Source: Nonomuraea angiospora (GTDB lineage: Bacteria; Actinomycetota; Actinomycetes; Streptosporangiales; Streptosporangiaceae). Taken from it: DNA of 64,000 bases. Each line of letters starts with the position of its first letter. Positions within the stretch are counted from its first letter, which is position 1. The notes beneath the pieces are model-generated. The model worked only from the letters and a program-made list of their open reading frames with translations. It ran no database searches and was not told the DNA's origin. The stretch lies in NCBI RefSeq assembly GCF_014873145.1, contig NZ_JADBEK010000001.1:9796001-9860000 (forward strand). The letters are read 5' to 3'. Of this stretch, positions 49,667-58,917 are shown one piece after another. The position numbers and the translations under genes are program-made.

Positions 49667-51046
49667 ATGAACGTGAGGAACCCGATCACCGGGCAGGCCG
49701 ACAGGCCGCTCGCCCCTGTCCCGCCCGACCGGCTCGCCGCCCTGGCGGCCGGTCTGCGCGAAAGGCAGCGGAGCTGGGCGGAGGCCGACCGCGGCGAGGT
49801 CCTGTCCCGGTTCGCCGCGGCGCTGGCCGCCGACGAGGAGCTGCTCGCCGCGCTGGTGACCGACACCGGCAGGGTGGGGGAGTCGGTCCTGGAGCGGCAG
49901 ATCGTCGCCGGTCTCATCGATCGGTGGGTACGCCAGGCGCCCGCCCTCCTCGCACCCCCGGCCGAGACCCCCGCCTCCCTGCCCGGCGTCTTCGTCGGCG
50001 GCGACGTGGTGCCGTACGAGCTGGTCGGGGTGATCAGCCCGTGGAACTTCCCGCTGCTGCTGGGCCTCATCGACGCGGTGCCCGCGCTGGCCGCGGGCTG
50101 CGCGGTGCTGGTCAAGCCGAGCGAGGTGACGCCCAGGTTCATCGAGCCGCTGATGCGGCTGGTCCCCGACGAGCTGCCGCTGCAGGTCGTCGAGGGCGAC
50201 GGCGGGACCGGCGCGGCCCTGGTCGATCTGGTGGACGCCGTGGTCTTCACCGGCAGCGTGGAGACGGGCCGGGTGGTCGCCGAGGCGGCGGCCCGCGCGT
50301 TCGTGCCCGCGTTCCTGGAGCTGGGCGGCAAGGACCCGGCGATCGTGCTGGCCGGGGCCGACCTGGAGCGGGCCGCGTCGGCCGTGCTGTGGGGCGGCAC
50401 CGCCAACGCCGGGCAGTCGTGCCAGTCGATCGAGCGCGTCTACGTGGCCCGCGAGGTCCACGACGAGTTCCTGGCGCTGCTGGTGGACCGGGCCGCCAAG
50501 GTGGGCCTGACCTGCGAGGGCGGCCCGATCGGGCCGATCATCGGCCCGGGCCAGGAGGACGTCATCGCCGCCCACCTGGCCGACGCCGTCGCCAAGGGCG
50601 CGACCGTGCACACGGGAGGCCGGATCGAGCGGCACGGCGGCGGCCACTGGTGCCGCCCGACCGTGCTGTCCGGCGTCGACCACGGCATGCTGGTGATGAC
50701 GGAGGAGACGTTCGGCCCGGTGCTGCCGGTCATGGCGGTGGAGGGGCCCGACGAGGCGGTCGCGATGGCCGAGGACTCGGTCTACGGGCTGTCGGCCGCG
50801 GTCTTCGCCGCCACGGAGGAGCAGGCCATGGCCGTGGCGGCGCGGCTGAGGGCCGGCGCGATCAGCGTCAACGACGCCTCGCTGACCGCGCTCGTGCACG
50901 AGGGCGAGAAGCACTCCTTCCGCCTGTCGGGGCTCGGCGGCTCGCGGATGGGCGCCGCTTCCATCCGCCGGTTCGTCCGCCGCAGGGCCTTCCTGGTCAA
51001 CCGTTCCGACGCCGCCGACCCCTGGTGGCACCCGACGAAGGAGTAA
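49667..51046 (+). CDS. NAD(P)-dependent aldehyde dehydrogenase
   Basis: A 459-aa aldehyde dehydrogenase with N127 in PWNFP, E218 in ELGGKDP and catalytic C252 in NAGQSCQSIERV (E-C spacing 34). ETFGPVLPV and NDASLTALVHEGEKHSFRLS near the end resemble the succinic-semialdehyde/benzaldehyde-type group. It starts ATG, follows conservon 2 and is 6 bp before a small DUF3598-like gene, probably its operon partner. It may oxidise an aldehyde produced from the compound imported by the neighbouring NitT-type systems. This is inference. Confidence 0.86.
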   Translation: MNVRNPITGQADRPLAPVPPDRLAALAAGLRERQRSWAEADRGEVLSRFAAALAADEELLAALVTDTGRVGESVLERQIVAGLIDRWVRQAPALLAPPAETPASLPGVFVGGDVVPYELVGVISPWNFPLLLGLIDAVPALAAGCAVLVKPSEVTPRFIEPLMRLVPDELPLQVVEGDGGTGAALVDLVDAVVFTGSVETGRVVAEAAARAFVPAFLELGGKDPAIVLAGADLERAASAVLWGGTANAGQSCQSIERVYVAREVHDEFLALLVDRAAKVGLTCEGGPIGPIIGPGQEDVIAAHLADAVAKGATVHTGGRIERHGGGHWCRPTVLSGVDHGMLVMTEETFGPVLPVMAVEGPDEAVAMAEDSVYGLSAAVFAATEEQAMAVAARLRAGAISVNDASLTALVHEGEKHSFRLSGLGGSRMGAASIRRFVRRRAFLVNRSDAADPWWHPTKE

Positions 51047-51052
51047 TCGCGG

Positions 51053-51496
51053 ATGGGACTTCGCGCGGACATGCCGCTGCTGGCCCGGCACGAGGGCGAG
51101 TGGGAGGGCGAGTACCTCCACCTCGACCGGGAGGGAAACCCGATCGACCGGCACCGCGTCCAGATGACCTGCGCGATCCTGGACGACACCGTCTACCACC
51201 AGACCAACCGCTACACCTGGGACGACGGGCGCACCGAGGTGCACGAGTTCCCGGGCACGTACCTCGGCGGCGGGCGCTGCGGGTTCGACACCGAGCGGAT
51301 CAAGGGCGAGTTCTGGGAGCTGGACGGCAGCACCATCTACCTCGGCTGGCAGTACAAGGCCGAGGGCGAGGACCTGCGCCTCCACGAGCTGATCGTCCTC
51401 AGCGAGGACGGCAGGTCCCGCAGCCGCGTCTGGCAGTGGATCAAGGACGGCGTGTGCGTAAAGCGCACCCTGATCAACGAGCGCCGCGTGAGCTGA
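51053..51496 (+). CDS. Small DUF3598-like (lipocalin-type) protein
   Basis: A 147-aa beta-rich protein. Features are LARHEGEWEGEYLHLDREGN at the N-terminus, YHQTNRYTWDDGRTEVHEFP in the middle and RVWQWIKDGVCVKRTLINER at the end, a pattern seen in proteins annotated DUF3598, which adopt a lipocalin-like barrel. A ligand-binding role is plausible but unproven. It starts 6 bp after the dehydrogenase gene. Its stop is 1 bp from the convergent stop of the class A permease of set 2. Confidence 0.65.
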   Translation: MGLRADMPLLARHEGEWEGEYLHLDREGNPIDRHRVQMTCAILDDTVYHQTNRYTWDDGRTEVHEFPGTYLGGGRCGFDTERIKGEFWELDGSTIYLGWQYKAEGEDLRLHELIVLSEDGRSRSRVWQWIKDGVCVKRTLINERRVS

Positions 51497-51497
51497 C

Positions 51498-52271
51498 TCA
51501 GCCTCGCGCCCCCCGGTGCCACGACAGCGCCGCGCGCTCGAACCCCAGGAACGCGGCGTTGAGCACGATGCCGAGCAGCCCGAGCAGCACGATCCCCGCC
51601 CACATGGCCGGGATGTCGAACTGGCTCTGCGCCTCCAGCATCCGGTGCCCGATGCCCTCGGTGCTGCCCACCAGCTCCGAGATGATCATCATGATCAGGG
51701 CCAGCGACACGCTCAGCCGCAGCCCGGCGAAGATCTTGGGTGAGGCGCCGGGCAGGATGATCCGGGTGAGCCGCTGCCAGGGGCCGAGCCGGTAGACGAC
51801 CCCGGTCTCGATGTACTGCCGGTCCACGTGGCGGGCGCCGTCCATGGAGTTGATCAGTACGGGCCAGACGACGCCGTACACGATCGCGGCCAGCTGCATC
51901 GGCGTGCCGATCTTGAACAGCGCCAGGAAGACCGGCACCAGCGTGGTGGGCGGCACCGAGCGGCCGAGGTGCAGCAGCGGCTCCACCAGGGCCGACAACC
52001 AGCGCGAACGGCCGAGCGCGATCCCGATCGCCATCCCGGCCACGCAGGCCACCGCCCAGCCGGCGAACAGCCTGGCCAGGCTGGGCAGCAGGTCGGCGAC
52101 GGCCTCGTCGGTCAGGAACGCCCGCGTCCACGGCCCCGAGAACCACAGCTCGTGCAGCCTGGCCACGATCCGTGACGGCGGCGGGAAGTACGCGGCCTGC
52201 GCCGACCGGGTGGCCAGCTCCCAGCAGATCGCGGCCACGGGCAGCAGCCAGTACCACACAAGCCTTTTCAC
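51498..52271 (-). CDS. NitT/TauT-type ABC permease, class A (set 2)
   Basis: A 257-aa class A permease. It has FPPPSRIVARLHELWFSGP in the first loop, EAA segment LPGASPKIFAGLRLSVSLAL and end FERAALSWHRGARG. GTG start with GTGA overlap to the class B gene. Last gene of the ten-gene run that begins at 60718. Confidence 0.88.
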   Translation of the reverse strand: MKRLVWYWLLPVAAICWELATRSAQAAYFPPPSRIVARLHELWFSGPWTRAFLTDEAVADLLPSLARLFAGWAVACVAGMAIGIALGRSRWLSALVEPLLHLGRSVPPTTLVPVFLALFKIGTPMQLAAIVYGVVWPVLINSMDGARHVDRQYIETGVVYRLGPWQRLTRIILPGASPKIFAGLRLSVSLALIMMIISELVGSTEGIGHRMLEAQSQFDIPAMWAGIVLLGLLGIVLNAAFLGFERAALSWHRGARG

Positions 52272-53047
52272 GAGGCGTCCCCCGTCCGCTCCCGGTGCCA
52301 GCGGAACACGCGCCTTTCGGCTGCCGTGAACAGCAGGTTGGCGGCCAGCCCGATCAGCCCCGCCCACAGCGGCGCCGCCAGCATGCGGTCGAGCCGGTTC
52401 GCGCTGCCCGCCAGCGACAGGAACGCGCCGATCCCGCCCCCGCCCGGCGCCAGCAGCTCCGCGCTGACGGCCACGATCAGGGTGACCGACACCGCGATCC
52501 GCACGCCGGTCGCGATGAAGGGCGCCGCGCTCGGCAGGCTCACCCGCAGCGCCACGGCGACCGGCCCGAAGCCGAAGCTCCGCAGCGTGTCCTTGGCCAG
52601 CGGGTCGACGTCGGTCAGGCCGTACAGCGTGTTGATCAGCACCGGCCACGTGCAGGTGTAGACGACCAGCGCGGTCTTGGCGTCCTGGCTCTCGGTCCAC
52701 AGGAACATCGCGATCGGGATCAGCGACACCGACGGGATCGGCCGCAGGAACTCCACCAGCGGCCGCACCGACCGCTCCACGAACGGGACCGTGCCGAGCA
52801 GCAGCCCCGCGGGCACGGCGACCGCGACCGCGATCACCAGCCCGCTCGCGCACGCGGCCAGCGTGGCCAGCACGTCGGCCCTGAACTGCGGTTCCAGCGG
52901 CAGCTCCGCCGCCGTGGCGAGCACGGACGACACGTACGGCCAGCCGGCCGGGGCCAGCCCGAGCCGTCCGGCCAGCTCGGCGAGGGCGACGAACGCGGCG
53001 ATCCCGATCGCCCCGAGCACCGCCCGGCCGGCCCGGTGTTCGATCAT
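52268..53047 (-). CDS. NitT/TauT-type ABC permease, class B (set 2)
   Basis: A 259-aa class B permease with VEFLRPIPSVSLIPIAMFLW, WPVLINTLYGLTDVDPLAKD, EAA SLPSAAPFIATGVRIAVSVT and end ERRVFRWHRERTGD. ATG overlaps the SBP stop (ATGA). Partner of the class A gene at 51498. Confidence 0.88.
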   Translation of the reverse strand: MIEHRAGRAVLGAIGIAAFVALAELAGRLGLAPAGWPYVSSVLATAAELPLEPQFRADVLATLAACASGLVIAVAVAVPAGLLLGTVPFVERSVRPLVEFLRPIPSVSLIPIAMFLWTESQDAKTALVVYTCTWPVLINTLYGLTDVDPLAKDTLRSFGFGPVAVALRVSLPSAAPFIATGVRIAVSVTLIVAVSAELLAPGGGGIGAFLSLAGSANRLDRMLAAPLWAGLIGLAANLLFTAAERRVFRWHRERTGDAS

Positions 53048-54027
53048 CCGCTCACAGGCGCGAACAGCTGCGCCACGTCCACCTTGGCCTTGAGGTAGCC
53101 GTAGCCGTGCAGCAGGTCGGCCAGCTTCTGGACGCTCGCCTTGTCGGCCTCCATCGAGAACTTGCCGAGCGTCATCGCCGCCGCCGCGTCCGCCGGGATC
53201 TGCGTGTACGTCGGCACGACCTCGTCGATCGCCTTCCTGTCGGAGCCCGCGATCTGCTGGGCCTTGGCCAGGGCGCGGTGGAAGGCGGCGGCCGTCTTCG
53301 GGTTCTTGGCCAGCCAGTCCTCGGTGACGCCCCACCCGTCGATCGGCACGCCGGCCGTCACGCCGTCGGTGGTGTCGATGATCTGGGTGGCGCCGCTCTT
53401 CTTCGCCGCGGTCAGGAACGGCTCGACCAGCCAGGCCGCGTCCACCTGGCCCGAGCTCAGCGCGGAGATCTGGTCGGCGAACTGCACCGGGACGTATTTG
53501 ACGTCCTCGGGCTTGAGCCCGGCCTCCTGCAGGTGGGCGTTGGTGAGCGTCTGGCCGAGCGCCTTGAGCACGTTGACCGCGATGGTCTTGCCCTTGAGGT
53601 CGGCGGGCGCCTTGATGGGGGAGCCCTTGGCCACGACGACGCCGGCCACGTTGGGGGCGGCCTCCTGGCTGTGCTGGAAGAGCTTGAGCTTGGCGGCGCC
53701 CGAGTCGTTGATGGCCATCAGCGACACGTAGCTCGTGAGGAACGCGTCCATGCTGCCGTTGAGGATCTTCGGCATGACCGCCTGGGGCGCCTGGATGATC
53801 TCCGTCTTGACGGTCAGGCCCTCCTCCTTGAAGAAGCCGCGCTTCTCCGCGATGAACAGCGGCGCCGACGACGGGACCGGCACCACGCCGACCAGCAGCT
53901 GGGTCTTCTCCAGCCCGCCCGCGGACGAGGTGCTGCTCGTGCCCGTCTGGCTCCCTCCTCCTCCGCCGCACGCGCTGAGCGTCAGCGCGATCGCCATACC
54001 CGCGACTACGAACCTGGCCAGCTTCAT
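53044..54027 (-). CDS. NitT/TauT-type substrate-binding lipoprotein (set 2)
   Basis: A 327-aa binding protein. Signal MKLARFVVAGMAIALTLSAC ends in its lipobox Cys; a Gly/Ser linker precedes GGLEKTQLLVGVVPVPSSAP. FFKEEGLTVKTEIIQAPQAV and DLKGKTIAVNVLKALGQTLT are family features. ATG at 54027 is preferred over TTG two codons earlier because AAAGG is then 8 nt upstream. Follows the set 3 permeases by 28 bp in the same run. Confidence 0.88.
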   Translation of the reverse strand: MKLARFVVAGMAIALTLSACGGGGGSQTGTSSTSSAGGLEKTQLLVGVVPVPSSAPLFIAEKRGFFKEEGLTVKTEIIQAPQAVMPKILNGSMDAFLTSYVSLMAINDSGAAKLKLFQHSQEAAPNVAGVVVAKGSPIKAPADLKGKTIAVNVLKALGQTLTNAHLQEAGLKPEDVKYVPVQFADQISALSSGQVDAAWLVEPFLTAAKKSGATQIIDTTDGVTAGVPIDGWGVTEDWLAKNPKTAAAFHRALAKAQQIAGSDRKAIDEVVPTYTQIPADAAAAMTLGKFSMEADKASVQKLADLLHGYGYLKAKVDVAQLFAPVSG

Positions 54028-54055
54028 CGCCAATGCCTTTCTCGGTCCTGAGAGT

Positions 54056-54835
54056 TCACGAATTACCGGTGGCCTGCCTGTGCCAGACGAGCATCCGGCG
54101 CTCGGCCAGCACGAACAGGGAGTTGACGGCGTAGCCGAGGACGCCCAGCAGGGCGATCGCCGCCCACACCCCGGCGCCGTCGAAACCGCGCATGGCTGTC
54201 AGCAGCTGGTAGCCGATGCCGTCCGTGCCGCCGACGAGCTCGGAGATCACCATGAGGATCAGCGCCAGCGACAGGCTCAGCCGCAGCCCGGCGAAGATCT
54301 TGGGTGCGGCGGCGGGGAGGACGACCAGGCCCAGGCGCTGCGGCCGCGACAGGTTGAAGACCGTGGCCGTGTCGGTGTAGGTGCGATCGACGGACCTGAC
54401 ACCGTCGATCGTGTTGAGCAGCACCGGCCAGATCACTCCGAACACGATAGTGGCCAGCTGAGTGGTCAGGCCCGCCTTGAACAACACGAGGAACAGCGGC
54501 AGCAGAAGAGGAGGCGGGATGGCCCGGCCGAACTCGATCAGCGGGTCCACGTAGTCGGTCGCCGAGCGCGAACGCCCGAGCAGCACGCCCGCCGCGATCC
54601 CGATCAGCGCGGCCAGCAGCCAGCCGCCGAACATGCGGCCGAGGCTGGGCAGGATGTTCGCGATCGCGTCGTCCGTCAGGAAGCCACGAGCGGGCGGGCC
54701 GGAGAACCACAGCTCGCGCATGCGCGCCACGATCGTCGTGGGCGGCGGGAAGTCGGTGTCCCCGATCGCGCGCCCGGCGATCTCCCAGACGGCCAGCACC
54801 ACGGGGACCACCCAGAGCCGGGCGAGCGCCTTCAC
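54056..54835 (-). CDS. NitT/TauT-type ABC permease, class A (set 3)
   Basis: A 259-aa class A permease with FPPPTTIVARMRELWFSGPP, EAA segment LPAAAPKIFAGLRLSLSLAL and end ERRMLVWHRQATGN. GTG start, GTGA overlap with the class B gene. Six predicted TM segments. Confidence 0.88.
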   Translation of the reverse strand: MKALARLWVVPVVLAVWEIAGRAIGDTDFPPPTTIVARMRELWFSGPPARGFLTDDAIANILPSLGRMFGGWLLAALIGIAAGVLLGRSRSATDYVDPLIEFGRAIPPPLLLPLFLVLFKAGLTTQLATIVFGVIWPVLLNTIDGVRSVDRTYTDTATVFNLSRPQRLGLVVLPAAAPKIFAGLRLSLSLALILMVISELVGGTDGIGYQLLTAMRGFDGAGVWAAIALLGVLGYAVNSLFVLAERRMLVWHRQATGNS

Positions 54836-55605
54836 GAAACCGCCCCGGTCCGCGCGTGGTGCCAGCGGAACAGGCGGCGCTCGCCGGCGAGCAGCGCCAG
54901 GTTCGCGATCACGCCGAAGAGGCCGGCCCAGAACGTCGCCGCCATCATGAGGTCGGTCCGGTTGCCGTTGCCGGCCACGGTCACGTAGACGCCGATCCCG
55001 TTGACGCCGCCGGCCACGAGCTCGGCGCTGACGGCCAGGACCAGCGCGATCCCGGCGGCGATCCGGACGCCGGTCGCCACGAACGGGGCCGCGCTGGGCA
55101 GGCTCACCCTGGCGAGCACGGCTGCCGGGCCGAACCCGAAGCTGCGCAGGGACTCCTTGGCCAGCGGGTCCACGTCGCGCATGCCGTACAAGGTGTTGAT
55201 CAGGATCGGCCAGACGGACGCGTACACGATGACGGAGACCTTCATCAGCTCGTCCACCGGGACCAGCAGGATCGCGAGCGGGATGATGGCCACGGAGGGG
55301 ATCGGGCGCAGGAACTCCAGCACGGGCCTGATCGCGCGCTCCACCGGCGCCAGCGAGCCGAGCAGCACGCCGGCGGGCACGGCCACCGCGACGGCGGTCA
55401 GCAGGCCGAGCGCCCAGTTCGCGAGGGTGGCGCCCACCCCGGCCAGGAACTTGGGGTCGGCGGGGAGGCGCACGGCTTCGTACAGCACGGTCGAAGGCGG
55501 CGGGAAGAGGAGGTTCTCGCCCAGGCCGAAACGGATGACCAGCTCTCCGGCCAGGAGGAACCCCGCGGCGCCGACGGCGCCGCGGAGCAGGCGGGCACCC
55601 GTCAT
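54832..55605 (-). CDS. NitT/TauT-type ABC permease, class B (set 3)
   Basis: A 257-aa class B permease with LEFLRPIPSVAIIPLAILLV, WPILINTLYGMRDVDPLAKE, EAA SLPSAAPFVATGVRIAAGIA and end ERRLFRWHHARTGA. Start overlaps the SBP stop by 4 nt. Strong similarity to the class B subunits of the other sets points to duplication of a whole SBP-permease-permease unit. Confidence 0.88.
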   Translation of the reverse strand: MTGARLLRGAVGAAGFLLAGELVIRFGLGENLLFPPPSTVLYEAVRLPADPKFLAGVGATLANWALGLLTAVAVAVPAGVLLGSLAPVERAIRPVLEFLRPIPSVAIIPLAILLVPVDELMKVSVIVYASVWPILINTLYGMRDVDPLAKESLRSFGFGPAAVLARVSLPSAAPFVATGVRIAAGIALVLAVSAELVAGGVNGIGVYVTVAGNGNRTDLMMAATFWAGLFGVIANLALLAGERRLFRWHHARTGAVS

Positions 55606-56585
55606 CCGCCCGGGCTCGCCGCGATGAGCGACTTCACGTCGATCGGGCCGTTGATGTACTTGTACTCGAGCATGAGGTCGGCCACCTTCTGCAGCCGGGC
55701 CGCCTCCAGGGTGCTCGGGTAGGCCCCCAGGGTGATCGCCGCGGCGGTCTTGGCGTCGATCTTCGTGTACGTCGGCAGCGCCGCCTCGATCTCCTTGCGG
55801 TCACCGGAGGCGAGCCGCTGCGCCTTGGAGATCGCCCGCTGGAAGGCGGCCAGCGTCTTCGGGTTCTGCCGCACCCATTCGTCGGTGGCCATCCAGCCCG
55901 CGATGGGCAGGTCGGCGGTCGGGCCCGTCATGGTGTCGGCGATCGTGCGGAAGCCGAGCGCGTTCTTGTTGGCCGTGATGAACGGCTCGGTGATCCAGCC
56001 CGCGTCGCCCTGCCCCGCGGTGATCGCGTTGCCCATCTCGGGGAACGGCTTCTCGGCGAACTTCACGTCAGCCTCGCTGAGCCCGGCCGCCCTGAGCTGG
56101 GTCGTGACCGCCAGCGTGGCGATGTTCCTGAGGTTGTTGACCAGGACCGTCTTGCCCTTCAGGTCAGCGACCCGCTGGATCGGAGAGTCCTTGGGGACCA
56201 TGATCTCGAAGGTGTTGGGGGCCGCCCGGTACATGTCGGCCACCAGCTTGATCTTCTTGCCCTGGCCGGCGGCCAGAATCGAGGACACGTAGTTGGTCTG
56301 GGTGATGTCCAGGGCGCCGCTCTCGATCTGCGGCAGCGCGGCGGCGCCGCCGGTGATCGTGACCGGCTCCACCGCCAGGCCCTCTTCCTTGAAGAAGCCC
56401 TTGGCCTGGGCGATGTAGAGCGCGACCGGGTCGGGGATCGGCAGCGCCCCGACCTTGATGGTGGCCTTCTCCAGGCCGTTGGGTCCCGTCGAGGCCGGGG
56501 ACGCGCCGCCCCCGCTGCAACCGGTGAGCGCGAGGACGGCGACGGAGCCGAGCACGAGTACGTGACAGCGCAGAGTGCGTGCCAT
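55602..56585 (-). CDS. NitT/TauT-type substrate-binding lipoprotein (set 3)
   Basis: A 327-aa binding protein with signal MARTLRCHVLVLGSVAVLAL and lipobox LTGC. The domain begins NGLEKATIKVGALPIPDPVA; FFKEEGLAVEPVTITGGAAA and DLKGKTVLVNNLRNIATLAV follow. ATG at 56585 has AGGAGA upstream. It lies 92 bp after the hydantoinase-like gene, the largest gap in the run, so an internal promoter is possible here. Confidence 0.88.
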   Translation of the reverse strand: MARTLRCHVLVLGSVAVLALTGCSGGGASPASTGPNGLEKATIKVGALPIPDPVALYIAQAKGFFKEEGLAVEPVTITGGAAALPQIESGALDITQTNYVSSILAAGQGKKIKLVADMYRAAPNTFEIMVPKDSPIQRVADLKGKTVLVNNLRNIATLAVTTQLRAAGLSEADVKFAEKPFPEMGNAITAGQGDAGWITEPFITANKNALGFRTIADTMTGPTADLPIAGWMATDEWVRQNPKTLAAFQRAISKAQRLASGDRKEIEAALPTYTKIDAKTAAAITLGAYPSTLEAARLQKVADLMLEYKYINGPIDVKSLIAASPGG

Positions 56586-56677
56586 GGGGGGTCTCCTACT
56601 TGTATTTGGGAGAGCGAGACACGTTACTTTGCGTGAGCGTACCCGAGGAATGATCGACTTTGCAGGCGCACGCGCCT

Positions 56678-58126
56678 TCAGGCGGGCCGGGACACGTAGC
56701 GGCCCACCGGCCGGCCCACGATCTTGCCGGCGTCCAGCACGTGGTTGCCGCGCACGAACGTGTCGGTGACCTTGGCGGTCAGCTCGAACCCCTCGAACGG
56801 CGTGTACTCCTGCGTCGACTCCGAGTCCTGCGCGCGTACCGTCCAGGTCTGCCCGGGGTCGACCAGGCAGATGTCGGCGTCGAACCCGGGCGCGATGGTG
56901 CCCTTGGTGCGCAGGCCGTACCGCTTGGCGGGGTTCCACGAGGTCAGCGCGGCGATCCGGCCGTACGGCAGGCCCCGGCGGCGGCCCTCGGTGATCAGGC
57001 CGGGCAGCAGGTACTCGGCGCCGCCGAACCCGGCCTTGGCCACGAAGACGTTGTCGCTCGGCTCGCCGAACTTCAGCTCCTCGCGGCAGCAGGCGTGGTC
57101 GCTGACCACCCAGTCCACGGTGCCCTCGAGCACGTGTCCCCACAGCGCCTCGACGTCCTCGCGGGGCCTGATCGGCGGGTTGACCTTGGCCCCGATGCCG
57201 CTGGCCGTGTCGATGTCGGCGAGCAGGTGACCGATCGTGACCTCGCGGCGGAAGTCGATGTGCGGGAACGTCGCCGCCATGCGGACGGCGGCGTCCAGGG
57301 CCTTGGCGGAGGACAGGTGCAGCAGGTTGATGTTGGCCAGGCCCGTCTCGTGGGCGAGGTAGGAGGCGATGAAGACGGCCAGCCCCTCGGAGTGCGGCGG
57401 GCGCGAGGCGCTGTAGGCGGCCAGGCCGCTCAGGTCTCCGGCCTCCTCCACGAGCTTCGTGTACGCGGTCATGATCTCGGCCGTCTCGCAGTGCAGCGAC
57501 AGCGAGATCTCGCCGGCCAGCTCGGGCAGCCGCTCCCTGGCCGCCTGCACGCCGCGCATCACGAACTCGAAGTGCGCGTAGTCATAGCGCTCGCCCTCCG
57601 GCAGCATGAGGAACGCCCGCTGGTCGTCGGAGCGCCCGTGCAGCCCGTGCCCGCCGTAGAACATGAAGATCTTGAACGACGGCACCCCGAACCGCTCGAC
57701 CAGGTCGGGCAGCTCGCCGATGTGCCCGCTCGACATGGGCGCCAGGTGGAAGCCGTAGTCGACGTAGGCCCGGCCCTCGGCCTGCTTGAGCACCTCCGGG
57801 AAGAACTCGGCGTAGGGGCCGCCCCTGTTGAGGTAGTACTGGCCGGTCCGCATGTAGGTGAGCGCCGTCGTCACGCCGCCCTGGGCACTGGCCCGGCTCT
57901 CCGACTCGGTGTCCTCGGGGAGCGGGTTGTAGATGCCCCAGTGCTGGTGGGCGTCGACGACTCCGGGGAAGGCCAGCTTGCCGCCGCCGTCGATCACCTC
58001 ACCGGCGGCGGACTGGCCGGGCTCCACCCGTACGATGCGGCCGTCCGCGATGGCGATGTCCGCCTCCACGGGGTGGTCGTTCTCGTGGGTGACAACCTTC
58101 ACGTTCTTCAACAACAGGTCGGTCAC
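56678..58126 (-). CDS. Cyclic amidohydrolase, dihydropyrimidinase/hydantoinase/allantoinase type
   Basis: A 482-aa amidohydrolase with the complete binuclear metal set of dihydropyrimidinases: H60 and H62 (VVDAHQHWG), K152 to be carboxylated (FKIFMFYGG), H212 (LSLHCETA), H270 (LLHLSSA) and D343 (VVSDHACC). Such enzymes open cyclic amides (dihydropyrimidines, hydantoins, allantoin) in the cytosol. GTG start. It sits inside the NitT-type transporter run, 14 bp after the set 4 permease gene, so it probably acts on an imported ring compound. The exact substrate is not readable; the HWG variant and CC after the Asp are not typical of DHPase. Confidence 0.86.
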   Translation of the reverse strand: MTDLLLKNVKVVTHENDHPVEADIAIADGRIVRVEPGQSAAGEVIDGGGKLAFPGVVDAHQHWGIYNPLPEDTESESRASAQGGVTTALTYMRTGQYYLNRGGPYAEFFPEVLKQAEGRAYVDYGFHLAPMSSGHIGELPDLVERFGVPSFKIFMFYGGHGLHGRSDDQRAFLMLPEGERYDYAHFEFVMRGVQAARERLPELAGEISLSLHCETAEIMTAYTKLVEEAGDLSGLAAYSASRPPHSEGLAVFIASYLAHETGLANINLLHLSSAKALDAAVRMAATFPHIDFRREVTIGHLLADIDTASGIGAKVNPPIRPREDVEALWGHVLEGTVDWVVSDHACCREELKFGEPSDNVFVAKAGFGGAEYLLPGLITEGRRRGLPYGRIAALTSWNPAKRYGLRTKGTIAPGFDADICLVDPGQTWTVRAQDSESTQEYTPFEGFELTAKVTDTFVRGNHVLDAGKIVGRPVGRYVSRPA

Positions 58127-58140
58127 AGCAGTGGTCTTTC

Positions 58141-58917
58141 CTAAGCGAGGCGGTAGGCGTGGCGGTGCCAGGACAGCACGCGCCGCTCCACCGTGAGGAA
58201 CAGTGAGTTGAATGCGAAGCCCAGCACGCCGAGCAGCACCACGTTGGCCCAGATGGCGGGCATGTCGGCGGCGCTGACGGCCATGTTGAGGAGATAGCCG
58301 AATCCCTCGGTGCTGGCCTTGAGCTCGGAGATGACCATGAGGATCAGCGCCAGGGAGACGCTCAGGCGCAGGCCCGCGAAGATCTTCGGCGCCGCGGCGG
58401 GCAGGATGATGCGGAAGAACCGCAGGTGGGCGGGCACGCCGAAGACGGCCGCGGTCTCGACCTTCAGCATGTCGAGGTTGCGCGCGCCGTCGATGGAGTT
58501 GAGCAGGATCGGCCAGACGATGCCGAACACGATGGTCGCGACCTGCACCTGCGGGCCGATCTGGAAGAGCACGAGGAAGATCGGCAACATCACGGGAGGC
58601 GGCACGGCCCGGCCGAACTCGATGAGCGGCTCGACGATGTCGGCCAGCCAGGGGGTCCTGCCGATCGCCACGCCGAGGCCCACGCCCACGACCACGGCGA
58701 TGGCCCAGGAGCCGACCACCCTGATCAGGCTGGGCAAGAAGTGGTGGACCGCCTCTTCGGTGAAGAGGTAGGGCCCGGAGAACCACATCTCGTACATCCG
58801 GGACAGGATCAGGCTCGGTCCGGGGAGGAACGGTGTGGCGAGCGCCCCCGCGAGCAGCTCCCAGCCGAAGAACATGACCGGGATCAGCCACAGGCGCTTG
58901 ATCAGGGTGAGGATCAT
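58141..58917 (-). CDS. NitT/TauT-type ABC permease, class A (set 4)
   Basis: A 258-aa class A permease with FLPGPSLILSRMYEMWFSGP, EAA segment LPAAAPKIFAGLRLSVSLAL and end ERRVLSWHRHAYRL. ATG at 58917 is used because its ATGA overlaps the class B stop, as in the other sets; an in-frame start 4 codons earlier is possible. Confidence 0.87.
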   Translation of the reverse strand: MILTLIKRLWLIPVMFFGWELLAGALATPFLPGPSLILSRMYEMWFSGPYLFTEEAVHHFLPSLIRVVGSWAIAVVVGVGLGVAIGRTPWLADIVEPLIEFGRAVPPPVMLPIFLVLFQIGPQVQVATIVFGIVWPILLNSIDGARNLDMLKVETAAVFGVPAHLRFFRIILPAAAPKIFAGLRLSVSLALILMVISELKASTEGFGYLLNMAVSAADMPAIWANVVLLGVLGFAFNSLFLTVERRVLSWHRHAYRLA

